Shown here piece after piece: positions 9,390-19,077 of a DNA stretch of 64,000 nt. Origin of the DNA: Entamoeba histolytica HM-1:IMSS. Taxonomy: Eukaryota > Evosea > Mastigamoebida > Endamoebidae. The stretch spans positions 81,105 through 145,104 of the forward strand of contig NW_001914873.1 of NCBI RefSeq assembly GCF_000208925.1. The letters are read 5' to 3'. The notes below the pieces were generated by a model, which saw only the letters and a list, made by a program, of their open reading frames with translations, did no database searches and had not been told where the DNA came from. Made by a program: the position numbers and the translations under genes. Every line of letters starts with the position of its first letter. Positions within the stretch are counted from its first letter, which is position 1.

Positions 9390-11903
9390 ATGAAATCTAC
9401 TCTAACAAAAGAACAAAAAAGACAGTTTAATTCATTAATCTATGCAGCACAAGAGTTTGAGACAAAACTTGATTTTGTAGAAAGTTTAAAATATTATGAA
9501 AGTGCATTAAGATTACTACCAAGTCACAAAAAATTACCATTAAAAATTAAACAAATAAAAGAAAAAATTGAGAAAAGTAAGTCTAAAGTTGACCTTAAAA
9601 CAACTAATGACATTTCTGGATTTGTGTATAATACAAACCAAAATAAATATTTTCTTAATGGTGGGTTTTGGTTATCAGTTGACACTTTTAATCAGTTATT
9701 ACCTCATCAACGTACAGGTATAAAATGGTTATGGGAACATCATAATGAAACAACAATTCATGGTTGTATTCTTGGAGATGATATGGGTCTTGGAAAAACA
9801 GTTGAAATATTAGCTTTTGTTTTAGGATTAACAAATAATAATTTTTCTCGTACTTTTCTTATTGTCGTTCCTGCAATGGTTGCCTTACAATGGCAAACAG
9901 AAGCAAAGAAATGGTGTCGACCAGTAACACTTTATAGTATTCATCATATGTCACCTTCAGATAGAAGAGCTGCAATAAGTTCAATACAAATAAGTGGAGG
10001 TATTTTATTGACAACATATAATCTTGTTCAAAACGATGAAGCGAGTTTAGGAGTTATTAACTGGGATTATATTATTTTAGATGAAGCACATACAATAAAG
10101 TCAAGAATTAGTAAAGCCTCTTCTGTTTTAAAAGGTTTTAAAGCAAAGCACAAAATTGCTGCTACAGGAACACCAATGATGAATAATTTACTAGAACTGT
10201 GGAATATAATGGACTTTACAACTGATGGAGCATTATTAGGTGATTATAGTCAGTTTCAATCTTATTTTGAACGAATAATTTCCAACGCAAATTTAAGGAA
10301 TGAGAAAAGTCCATTTGCTAAACGTAGATTATTAGAGTTGTCTAAAAGAATTGGACCATATATTTTAAGAAGAACAAAGAAAGATGTATTTGGTGATGAT
10401 AGACCAACAACATCTATCAGTCTTAATATACAAGAAAAAGATGAAGAAGAGGGAAAAAATTCAGACAGTAGTAAGTGTCTTACTCTTACTGTTAATAAAT
10501 ATGAATTAATTGTTTGGGTTAAATTAGATCCAAACCAAAGAATGATTTATACAAAATTATTAAGATCAATTAATGTGAATGAATTAAAAATGCATAAGAT
10601 AAGAGCTATCATTGGAATGATTAGTTATTTAGAAAAGAGTTGTAGTAATCCTCCTGCTATTAAAGATGTTCTAGAAGATCAAACTAAACCATTTATTGAT
10701 AACGAAATAATCAAAATGGTTGATGAAGAAACAATAAATTTATGGCCTAAATTAACAGTACTTTTAAAATTATTAAAGATGTGTGAAAAAACAAATGAGA
10801 AAGTATTATTATTTAGTCAATACCAAAGGACATTAGACTCAATAGCTGATTTACTTCAATCGAAAGATATTTTGTTTTTGAGAATAGATGGTGATTTAGA
10901 TGATGGATTAAGAAAAGAACGGTTACGAAGATTTAATCATATGTCATCATGGGGAGTATTATTAATGACTATTCGAGTTGGGGCATGTGGATTAAACATT
11001 ACAGGAGCTTCAAGAGTTGTTATATTTGATGAAGGATGGTCAACAATAGGGAACCAAGCAGTAGATAGAGCATACAGAATAGGACAAAAAAAGGATGTTG
11101 TTTCTTATAGAATTGTAACATGTGGGACACTAGAAGAAAAGATGTATCGAAGACAAGTTCATAAAACTACTTTAACAGAATTAACACTTGAAACTAATAA
11201 AGAAAAACAAAAGTTTAGACATTGGTTTACAAAAAAAGAATTATATACATTGTTTGATTCTAGTCAAGTTAACTTTGATAACTCTAAAACACATTTAATT
11301 TTTAAACAATATAAACCATTATATCCTCAAAATATGCCTGAATATCCTGATTGGTTAGATAAGCATGTTAAAGAAATAGAAAAACTTGATAATGTCTTTG
11401 GAGTATCTGATCATTCTTTTATCATTAAAACAGATATTCCTGATGAACTTGTTTATGAAAATATAGAAAATGAACATGAAGAAAAGCATTGGGAATTTGA
11501 TAAAAAAAAAGATAGTTTAAGTACTGGTAGAACAGATGAACAAGAAAAAAGACAAGTTAAAACAAAAATTGAAGTAAATATTATTGATGAAACTAACGAT
11601 TCTTTTAATACTAAAAAACTATCTTCTAGACCTTTTACTACTACTATTGTTAAAAGAAGAAAAGATAGATCTACTGCATGTTATGGACATATTTCTAAAG
11701 CAAATCCATTTCTAGTAAAAAAATGTCGATGTTTTCTTAATGATAATGAAAAAAAAGAATATAATGACTTAGTAGAACAATTAAAAGAATGTCAAAATGA
11801 TGAACAAAGATTATTATGTTTATTACAATTAGTAAATATTTGTGATGACGACATTCATGTACATGAGAATATTGCATTATTAGCACAAAAGTATTTTAAA
11901 TAA
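9390..11903 (+). CDS. Snf2 family ATPase, PICH/ERCC6L-like
   Basis: An 837-aa DNA translocase. Residues about 8-60 form a TPR-like helical pair (ALRLLPSHKKLPLKI). Snf2 motifs follow in order: LLPHQRTGIKWLW, Walker A GDDMGLGKT (about 128-136), DEAH (about 231), ATGTPMMNN, VGACGLNITGASR and QAVDRAYRIGQ (about 555). After the motor comes KTTLTELTLETNKEKQ with a region like the ERCC6L post-helicase segment. The last 75 residues (YGHISKANPFLV, CRCFLNDNEKKEYNDLV, terminal helices) resemble the PICH-family domain and C-terminal TPR. PICH binds stretched anaphase DNA bridges. Assignment to this branch rests on the terminal domains; the motor alone would allow CSB/ERCC6. Shorter than human PICH (1250 aa). 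Confidence 0.82.
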   Translation: MKSTLTKEQKRQFNSLIYAAQEFETKLDFVESLKYYESALRLLPSHKKLPLKIKQIKEKIEKSKSKVDLKTTNDISGFVYNTNQNKYFLNGGFWLSVDTFNQLLPHQRTGIKWLWEHHNETTIHGCILGDDMGLGKTVEILAFVLGLTNNNFSRTFLIVVPAMVALQWQTEAKKWCRPVTLYSIHHMSPSDRRAAISSIQISGGILLTTYNLVQNDEASLGVINWDYIILDEAHTIKSRISKASSVLKGFKAKHKIAATGTPMMNNLLELWNIMDFTTDGALLGDYSQFQSYFERIISNANLRNEKSPFAKRRLLELSKRIGPYILRRTKKDVFGDDRPTTSISLNIQEKDEEEGKNSDSSKCLTLTVNKYELIVWVKLDPNQRMIYTKLLRSINVNELKMHKIRAIIGMISYLEKSCSNPPAIKDVLEDQTKPFIDNEIIKMVDEETINLWPKLTVLLKLLKMCEKTNEKVLLFSQYQRTLDSIADLLQSKDILFLRIDGDLDDGLRKERLRRFNHMSSWGVLLMTIRVGACGLNITGASRVVIFDEGWSTIGNQAVDRAYRIGQKKDVVSYRIVTCGTLEEKMYRRQVHKTTLTELTLETNKEKQKFRHWFTKKELYTLFDSSQVNFDNSKTHLIFKQYKPLYPQNMPEYPDWLDKHVKEIEKLDNVFGVSDHSFIIKTDIPDELVYENIENEHEEKHWEFDKKKDSLSTGRTDEQEKRQVKTKIEVNIIDETNDSFNTKKLSSRPFTTTIVKRRKDRSTACYGHISKANPFLVKKCRCFLNDNEKKEYNDLVEQLKECQNDEQRLLCLLQLVNICDDDIHVHENIALLAQKYFK

Positions 11904-11934
11904 TTTAACAAATAATAACATATTCATAAATTAA

Positions 11935-12964
11935 TCAATTAGTTTCATCTATTTTTTGATATTCAACCCGTTTTGAATTTTGAATAGTTTGGTTATGTCT
12001 TAAGAATTCAATTTCATCATCTCTACGCTTTCTATTTGATATTACTGAAAATGTTATTAAAAGGAATATAAATAATACAACACTAAGTGGAATAACTGTG
12101 TTAACAAATACATTTCTATCCATTAAGTAGTTTAAAAAAATGAACAAAATATCCTCTAAAAAAATTTACAAACTTTCCACTAAAATCCATTATAACTTTA
12201 GAATAAATATTTTCAGTATTTGTTACAATCATAATCTCTCCAGCAGTAAAGTCATGTTTAACTGAACCTGTATAACAAATATGTTGAATTGAATCAACAT
12301 TATATTGCCCAAAAGATACTTTTAATTCTGTTAAAATAGATGTATTAGGAATATACGTTTTAAATATAAAATAAAATTGCTCTATTTCTTGTTGTGTTAA
12401 CTTTAATTCTGTTACATTTGATGAGGACTGTTGTTCAATTTGAAAAATAGGAGTAGTTACTAAACCTAATGAATATCTTTGAAATTCTTTATCTCCCTTT
12501 AAAATGTACAAAGTAACATTAGTTGGTTTATTATTTTTATCTGTTGCTGAAAACATTAAATCTATAGAAGATGTTGGATGAAGTGTTTGTTTAAAAAATA
12601 CACTTTTTTGTGGAACATCATATTCTTTACGAATTAGATAAGTTTCTTCTAAAGAATCATTTAAATCTGGAATAGAAGATACAAAACAAGTTTGAATATG
12701 AGACGGTGCATTTACACTAACAGAAGTTAATAATGCATTACTTCTCATATCGAGTCCACTTTCATGATAATCATAATATTTTTCAATTCGTTTATTTGTA
12801 ATAACTAAAAAACTTATTGAAAACAATATAGATAAAATAATACATATAATAACTCCTGCAATATTAAATAATAAATATTTTTTCTTTGTTTGGATTAATT
12901 GAATAATTCGTTCTTTAAATTTTTGTAGAAATGATTTCTTTTCAACACTGTGCTCTTCTTGCAT
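11935..12964 (-). CDS. Two-TM membrane protein of unknown function (spliced)
   Basis: Two overlapping frames join through a 58-nt intron (12116..12173, GTTTGT to TAG). Exon 1 is 12174..12964 and exon 2 is 11935..12115; the junction falls within a lysine codon (AA|A). The product is 323 aa: a basic cytosolic N-terminus, TM1 at about 27-55, a lumenal/extracellular part of about 200 residues with several N-glycosylation sequons (NVT), TM2 at about 265-287, and a short cytosolic tail starting NRKRRDDE. Without splicing the first frame would end at KLLNG and lose TM2. The start is ATG at 12964; a TTG codon lies directly before it. I do not recognise a family. It is 31 nt from the end of the convergent Snf2 gene. 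Confidence 0.75.
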
Positions 12965-13051
12965 CAACTTCCTTAATTATTTTTTTTTCTCTAATTTTTT
13001 AGTTCCATATTTATTTTTTGTTATAAATAACAGAATAAATATGAAAATCAA

Positions 13052-13923
13052 TTAGAGAGAATAAAGTCTCATAAAATAAAGTCCAAATGCCATGAACGCC
13101 ATACCAAATGAAAAGTATTGTGCTGAAGACTCAGGTGATATATACTTTAAAGAAGAAGGAATTAATTCCACAATACTCATAAATACCATTATTCCACTAA
13201 CTCCACAAAGACATATTTCTATAGCTGATGGTGTTAAAAATGGATAGAATAATGCTCCAACAGTTAATGCTCCAAACGGTTCACATACTCCAGATATTAA
13301 TGCCCATTTAAATGCCTCCCATTTACTTCCAGTAGAAGAATAGACTGGAGCAGCAACAGCTAATCCTTCAGGAATATTATGTCCAGCAATTACTAACATT
13401 AATGGTAGTCCAGATTCAACACCATGCAAACATGCCATATAAACAGCAATCCCTTCAGGGAAATTATGAAGACAAATACTAAAAGCAGTTTTAATACCTA
13501 ACATAAGAATATCTTCTCTTTCTTTTCTTATTTGTTGTTGTTCATCAGTTTCAGTTTTTGGTTTTGGAAAAAAACGAGATAAGTCAGGTTCAGGAATCAA
13601 TTTCTCTAATACAACAAATAATATCATTCCAATAAAAAACTATATTATTAATACTTTTAATTTAATGCTAATACTCAACAAACAGCTATGTTTGGTATTG
13701 AAAATCCTATTGAGTTTATTGCTCCTTCTAAAATATCTACAAATGAAACATAAATCATCACACCTGCACTAAAACTTAACATTTTTCCTAATTTTTTATA
13801 ATCAGGCTCGCCAAATAAATAAACAACAATACCACCAATTGCTGTTGCTAGTCCAGAACACGTAGTACATACCATGGCAGTAGTGAATGACGACATAACT
13901 AAATTACTTCTTTTAAAGTTCAT
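13052..13923 (-). CDS. ZIP family metal (zinc) transporter, ZupT/GufA-like
   Basis: Exon 1 (13684..13923, 80 codons) joins exon 2 (13052..13639) across a 44-nt intron with GTTTGT and TAG ends, phase 0. The joint restores SIPNIA-FFIGMILFVV within one helix. The 275-aa product has about eight TM helices and the two signature metal-site helices HNFPEGIAVY and HNIPEGLAVA, found in ZupT-like ZIP proteins that import Zn2+ and other divalent ions to the cytosol. The loop between TM3 and TM4 is charged (KPKTETDEQQQ) rather than His-rich. Length agrees with ZupT (about 257-270 aa). The metal is inferred, not shown. Confidence 0.92.
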
Positions 13924-14015
13924 CTTTTTCGAGTTTTATTTTAACACAATTAATAAAACTTTTAAAAAAAAAGTAAAAGAACATTAACAATTGTCATTAA
14001 ATGAATTATTACTCA

Positions 14016-15119
14016 TCAAATGTCAAGTGGAATTATTTCAATTCCTTCAAACTTATTTGCCCCTAATGACTTCTCCTTCATCAATGATTTTCCTTCTAAA
14101 TTCATCATTCCAATAAAAGTTTCAAGTTTATCTTCATTTTCAAATGTTTTTAAATAAAGAATAACATCTTCTTGATATGGAATTAATTTAATTGATGAAA
14201 ATCCATGAGATTTATTAAACTGTGAGTCTGTAAAAACTCTAGGATTTTGGAAATTTTCATCAAACTCAACAACATATTTTCCACTTGCATAAAGATTATC
14301 ATATGTTTCATTATATGCAATATTACTTATTTTTCTTGGTGCAAAATACCACTTTCTATTAACATTTGAAAATACTACTGCTTCCATAGAAGTGTACCCT
14401 GGTGATGATACACCTAATAAATTATCAATTGTCTTATAAACGAAAGAAAAATCAACAGTTTCATAAACTCCATTTTTCTTAACCTTTTGAATGTAATATT
14501 TATTTGATCTACCAATAACTCCATCCACATTTAATGAGTCTAATCCTTGACTTCCTAAATATAATGTATCATCAACAATAGTAGCCCATTCTGGTTTAAA
14601 AGCACTATCACTTGTTCCATTTCCATCAGCCATAATCACACGTGCATAAAACTTTTTATTCTTAATATCTAGTTGATGTCCAATACCAGTCTTATCATCA
14701 AAGACAAATAATTTATCATAAAAAGAAATTATTTCAGACATCTCATTTCCTCTTGTTTTATACAAATAGTTAGAAACAACATCAAATCCTTTTGAAACAG
14801 ATTCATTAAACTTCCACTCATCTTTTTCTTTAAATAACATTCCAAAATGGACTTTACAAATATGTTGTTTTTTTGTTGAATCTAGATTGTATTTGTCATT
14901 GTCACTTACAAAAATTACTTGAAACACCTTTGACTCTGGAGAATATTGCCTATAACCAGCCATTGAATCCCCATATGTAAATGGTTCTTTCTCTTTTAGT
15001 CGTGAATTATACCTATCATCATTTAAAAACATAATTAATAATACTGTAGTAAATGCAATTACTAGAAAAATTAATGCTACAGCATAACTAATAACTTTTA
15101 AAATAGTCTTTTTATTCAT
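14016..15119 (-). CDS. Calcium-activated nucleotidase / apyrase (CANT1 family)
   Basis: A 367-aa protein with an uncleaved N-terminal signal-anchor (about 10-32) after MNKKTILK, giving type II topology with the enzyme in the ER/Golgi lumen or outside the cell. Family motifs include FKPEWATIVDDTLYLGSQG, a tyrosine-rich PGYTSMEAVVFSNVNRKW segment, RKISNIAYNE, HGFSSIKLIP and the terminal KFEGIEII. The family hydrolyses UDP, GDP and other nucleotides with Ca2+, in a five-bladed propeller. In the Golgi it would clear nucleotide diphosphates made by glycosyltransferases. Length is near human CANT1 (about 400 aa). Confidence 0.9.
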   Translation of the reverse strand: MNKKTILKVISYAVALIFLVIAFTTVLLIMFLNDDRYNSRLKEKEPFTYGDSMAGYRQYSPESKVFQVIFVSDNDKYNLDSTKKQHICKVHFGMLFKEKDEWKFNESVSKGFDVVSNYLYKTRGNEMSEIISFYDKLFVFDDKTGIGHQLDIKNKKFYARVIMADGNGTSDSAFKPEWATIVDDTLYLGSQGLDSLNVDGVIGRSNKYYIQKVKKNGVYETVDFSFVYKTIDNLLGVSSPGYTSMEAVVFSNVNRKWYFAPRKISNIAYNETYDNLYASGKYVVEFDENFQNPRVFTDSQFNKSHGFSSIKLIPYQEDVILYLKTFENEDKLETFIGMMNLEGKSLMKEKSLGANKFEGIEIIPLDI

Positions 15120-15328
15120 GCTAATATCAAATATGAACTATTAAAGTTCTTTTAACTTGTTAAATCTAACTCTCATTAAAACTATGTCAGTTCATTTTTT
15201 CAAATAAACAACATTATTCTTTAATTTAATAATCAACTTCCTTTTCTTTTACCAAACATATCTTTCTCTTAAAAATTTTTCACTCTAAATAATTAATAAT
15301 AAAACCAATAAATAAAAACTGAATGAAT

Positions 15329-15739
15329 TTAAAGTGCCTTTCTTCTTGAAACAGCCCTCATAACACATCCATCTCCTCCAACTTTATAGATTGCATTAAA
15401 CCATTTGAACATAATTTGTGCTGGTGGAACAATTGTGGCTTCTTTATTTTCTGATGCTCCAAGTCCTTTATAAACATACATCATTAACCAACTTTGTTCT
15501 TCTACTGAAAGTGTTGAAATATAACTTTCTTTCACTTCTTTAACTGATGCTAATACACTTAAGATTGCTTCTGCATTTTTTTCTAATATTCCCGTGTCTT
15601 TACATCCTAATGGAATAACATCTAACATTTCTTTAAGTCCTTCTTCAATACTCATTCCTCCTTTTATGACTTGGTCGCAAATTCCTAAATGTTTTTCAAC
15701 TACTGCACTATAATCTACTGCTGGTGCTTCTTCTCCCAT
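15329..15739 (-). CDS. ARPC5: Arp2/3 complex subunit 5 (p16-Arc)
   Basis: A 136-aa all-helical subunit of the actin-nucleating Arp2/3 complex, slightly shorter than human ARPC5 (151 aa). The conserved second half is clear: EEQSWLMMYVYKGLG and the end KVGGDGCVMRAVSRRK, matching the family's GG-G-x-V-R-x(3)-RK C-terminus. It drives branched actin assembly for motility and phagocytosis. On the minus strand, GGAACTT and a TTTAAAAAG stretch lie within about 40 nt of the ATG and may be core promoter elements. Confidence 0.9.
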   Translation of the reverse strand: MGEEAPAVDYSAVVEKHLGICDQVIKGGMSIEEGLKEMLDVIPLGCKDTGILEKNAEAILSVLASVKEVKESYISTLSVEEQSWLMMYVYKGLGASENKEATIVPPAQIMFKWFNAIYKVGGDGCVMRAVSRRKAL

Positions 15740-16051
15740 TTCTCTTTACTTCCACTTTTTAAGTTCCCTTTTTAAAGTTTTCAACTTCTACTTCTTTTTC
15801 AGTTTTTTTCCTAAATCTGTTTATTATTTTCTGTTTTATATATCCTTTTCTTCTTTCTTATTTTCTACTTATTTAAATTTCTGGCTTTAAACTCCCTCTT
15901 CTTCTTTTTATTTTTTATTTCAAATTCTCTTTCTTCCTTTGTCCTTCTTGATTCTTTTTTCTTTAAATTCTTTGATGACTTTGTAATAATAGTTATTGTC
16001 TTCAGTTATTCGATTTTTTGTGTTTTAGATATTTTCTTTAGTTTGTGTCGT
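15740..16051. other. Pyrimidine-rich spacer up to the assembly gap
   Basis: CT-rich on the plus strand (AG-rich on minus). It contains the 5' flank of ARPC5. The beta-helix gene on the other side of the gap should end in or near here, but I cannot recognise its C-terminus, so part of the sequence is missing. Confidence 0.5.
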
Positions 16052-16151
16052 NNNNNNNNNNNNNNNNNNNNNNNNNNNNNNNNNNNNNNNNNNNNNNNNN
16101 NNNNNNNNNNNNNNNNNNNNNNNNNNNNNNNNNNNNNNNNNNNNNNNNNNN
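16052..16151. other. Assembly gap (100 N)
   Basis: Exactly 100 unknown bases. A round number usually marks a gap of unknown size. It falls inside the beta-helix gene, where repeated beta-helix units may have hindered assembly. Confidence 0.95.
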
Positions 16152-16961
16152 ATTTCCTTCTTCACATGATGCAATTCCTGGAAGATAATTTTTGGAAATT
16201 TCGCAATCTATCATTACTCCTTTTCCTTTATTTTTAACAAATAATCCATTGGATGTTCCATCTATAACTTTAGTATTTATTATTACTGGATTCCCTCCAC
16301 TATGTGTTAATATCCCTGGCTTCTTATTTAATGATATAGTACAATCTATAATACATCCTCTGCCATTTTCAGTAACATATATTCCTGTTCCACATTGTGA
16401 AATAAGACTTTCACTTATTAATGGATTTGATCCTTGTGAAATTGAAATTCCTGTTCCACAATCTCTAAATGTACTTTTATCTATTAATATACTTGTTTCT
16501 TCTCCATCACATGCAACTCCAACTTTACTACATTGTGTAACATTACATTTTATCATAGTCAATGATGAACTATGTGGTGACATAATTATTCCTTCTTCTC
16601 CATTACAAATCCCACATTGTTCTAATATAATCTCACCTTGTTGTACATCAATTACTGGTTTCATACTAGCCGACGTTGTAAAATCAATATTTTGTATAAA
16701 CACTTTTTCCGCTGTTGACATCAATAAACACGCAGACGAATCAGTTTTAACTACTACATTGGATCCACCTTCTTCAACTAATCCAATAATAATCACTGAC
16801 TTATCTATAACTATAGGCTCAGTTTCTTCATATTTCCCACTCTCTACAAATATATATGAATTTGGTTGTGCTCCTCTTACTGCTTCGGCAATATGTTGTC
16901 GTTTTCTTTTTGGTCCAACATATATTTTATTCATTCCTTTCTTACTTGGAACTTGTCCCAT
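16152..16961 (-). CDS. Right-handed parallel beta-helix protein (FBXO11/NosD-like), C-terminus lost in gap
   Basis: 270 codons are readable before the gap. After about residue 30 the protein is a run of beta-helix coils of roughly 22-24 residues with the recurring pattern G-I-x-I/V-x(4)-G-x(2)-P-x-I, for example CGTGISISQGSNPLI and GTGIYVTENGRGCII. This resembles the repeat part of FBXO11 and NosD-type proteins. No F-box is seen in the part available. The start MGQVPSKK fits the N-myristoylation pattern (Gly2, Ser6, basic 7-8), so membrane attachment is likely. The segment around residues 20-60 (QHIAEAVRGAQPNSYIFV) is the usual capping element. Function unknown. Confidence 0.8.
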
Positions 16962-17170
16962 TTTGTTTCAATCTGATAAAAATAGTTTTTAGTTATACTT
17001 TCTAGTTTTTGATTATTTTTAAAAATACATTTCTGTTTTATATATCCATTATTTATTAAATGCAATTGTATTTGAAGTTGGAAAGTAACAAACACAACAC
17101 AAACATTAAATAAATCAAACCATTAACTCACTGTTCATCATCTGTTGATAATGTTGTTTTTTTATTCATA

Positions 17171-17458
17171 ATGCATCTTACTCAATATTTAAAATATTTT
17201 GTTGCTTATTATTTAATGTGGTGGAATGTCATTTATTATAATAGAAGATTTGGTGTTTATAAGGATAGTAGTATTATTTAACTGATACAATATAATTATT
17301 TTGGTAATATGTTATTATCAAAGAAAAATGATTTACGTATTGTTGTTGATAAAGCAATTAGATATGATAATATAATGTTAATGAAACGTTCATTCATCAT
17401 AAAAAAAGAAAATAAAGAAATACAAAGTTATTTAAATAGAAGTAAAAGTCAAAAATAA
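17171..17458 (+). pseudogene. Small ORF broken by one in-frame TAA
   Basis: A 96-codon frame from ATG to TAA, interrupted only at codon 37 (TAA, 17279-17281). The first part has an unusual aromatic composition (YFVAYYLMWWNVIYYNRR); the second is basic (NDLRIVVDKAIRYDN). Its stop lies 4 nt before the 3' end of the LINE remnant on the other strand. It may be a fragment of a host gene or mobile element hit by the insertion. No family recognised. The rest of 16962-17170 is plain AT-rich flank. Confidence 0.4.
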
Positions 17459-17920
17459 TAAGCAATTAAATAAGTATTAATAGAAATAGTTTCTATTGTT
17501 ATTGACTCAAGGTGACTAATAAAATGATTCTTCTTCTAGTAATTCTAATGAGTATGTTTGATTGTGATAGATGCAATATTCAATGATATCTATCATGTTT
17601 GTATTACAAGGTTTTTAATTTCTTTCTCGATGTTAATCTCATTTTTTATTTCTTTAATTAATTTATTACTTTCTTTATTTATTATTCAATTATTGAAATT
17701 ACTACTCGATTTATTTTGTCATCTTTTAGTTTCTCTATTTTCATTAGCTTATTCTTTAATTCATTATACATATTCATTTTCTTCAAATATTCTCCATTAA
17801 TATTGTGATAATACAATAGTCATATCAAATAATAGACCAGTTTTATTCTTTTTATCTAATACATGTCTGATATTTTATGGTATTGTCATTCACTTTTAGG
17901 CATTATTTGTTTGTTCAATA

Positions 17921-18238
17921 TCATCGTGATGTATTTATATTTGAACATTGTTTCATATGGAGGTTTTTTATATTGATTATTTCATGTATTTTCTTATCAA
18001 TCAATATTATAATGCCTATATTGTCATGTTTTTCCATTTGTGATTTTTTATGACCAATACAAGATAGTAAGATGTGTTCTACTGTAGCTGTCTTGTATTT
18101 ACAAAGTGTTGAGTATTTCAGTCTTTCATTTTTCATTATTTTTGATTTTCTATACAAACAAAATATTGCTCCATCTTGCATTTTAGTTAATTGTAGGAAT
18201 GCATTTTTCTTAATATTGATTGATTTCCATGCTTTCAC
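17921..18238 (-). pseudogene. LINE Cys/His cluster and start of endonuclease (fragment)
   Basis: A 105-codon piece. STLCKYKTATVEHILLSC has the C...HxxxxC arrangement found between RT and endonuclease in R2-like elements, with the first Cys pair reduced. It is followed by KHDNIGIIILIDKKIHE. The frame then ends; continuing in another frame, VLDKKNKTGLLFDMTIV recalls the endonuclease core (D, K, and D-M-T-I-V). Confidence 0.65.
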
Positions 18239-18290
18239 TGTAGTAGTTTTATCTAATCCTTTTGACTCAAATCATTTTCTAAAATGTCAC

Positions 18291-18914
18291 TTATTTGATG
18301 ACACTTCCATTTTTGATGTATTTATCATTAATTTCATTGTGGATTATTCCCATTTCTTCACTACTTTCCGTCATTATTCTCAAATCATCCATATATAATG
18401 TGTGATTTGCTTTTGGGAATTTCTCTTCGATGAATTGAGAAATTACATTCATCTGAATGATGAAGAGTAGAGGGGATAAGGAATCACCTTGTAAAATTCC
18501 TCTATTTAATTTAATACTACCTAGATATTCATTAAATTTATAACCAATGAATATCTTCCATCTAGTCATCATACTTTCAATAATGTCAATGATGACACCC
18601 TCTACATTAAAATATTTTAATGATTCAATAACCCATTCGTGGTTGACTGTGTCATATGCTTTCTTAATGTCATAATATGACTCCACATATTTTGGGTATT
18701 TTTCTTCTTTTTGCTGCTTCATCATATAACTATTAATTATTCCTTCTTTAGCAGCTAAAGATTGCAACTTACATCCCAGTTGATTATTACTGATTTTCAA
18801 TGATTCACAATTCATGTTAAGTCTTCTGTGAATCTTTTCTTTTAATAATGAGGTAAATACTTTCATAATTACATTTGTACAACTGATATGACGATAATTA
18901 GTGACATCATTCAT
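18291..18914 (-). pseudogene. Reverse transcriptase domain fragment of the LINE
   Basis: A 207-codon open frame with non-LTR RT motifs: NYRHISCTNVIMKVFT (fingers), YYDIKKAYDTVNHEWV (motif A), GILQGDSLSPLLF (motif B) and YMDDLRIM (motif C, the YMDD catalytic box). Residues for catalysis look intact. However, the frame breaks just after motif C, and upstream it needs a frameshift to join the pre-RT segment at about 18920-19050. Confidence 0.85.
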
Positions 18915-19077
18915 ATCAAATTGTGGATTAATAAAGTTTTTCCACTTACCACGTCTAATGGGATGTTTTCAGGGAAGTTTAACCATTCATTGAAGATATT
19001 AAGAATGATTTCTCTTGATGATGACATCCTTTTCAAATAATACCCATATATAGTGTCTATTCATGATGCTTTCCAGT

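Larger units (their letters stand above)
17463..19077 (-). mobile_element. Degenerate LINE-type retrotransposon (RT plus endonuclease remnant)
   Basis: Read on the minus strand from 19077 to 17463 it keeps the order of Entamoeba LINEs with a restriction-like endonuclease (R2/R4-type): a pre-RT segment (EIILNIFNEWLNFPENIP), reverse transcriptase, a Cys/His cluster, then endonuclease and 3' end. Several frameshifts and stops break it. The last 466 nt (17463-17928) are nearly the same as 30616-31082 in opposite orientation, which marks the element's 3' portion. The 5' border touches the large AT-rich repeat at 19078. It cannot be autonomous. Confidence 0.8.

Noticed and set aside
17558..17800. 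80-codon frame present in two copies (also 30744-30986 on the other strand), which could look like a conserved small membrane protein
   Set aside because: It is the antisense of the LINE endonuclease region; conservation is due to the repeat.
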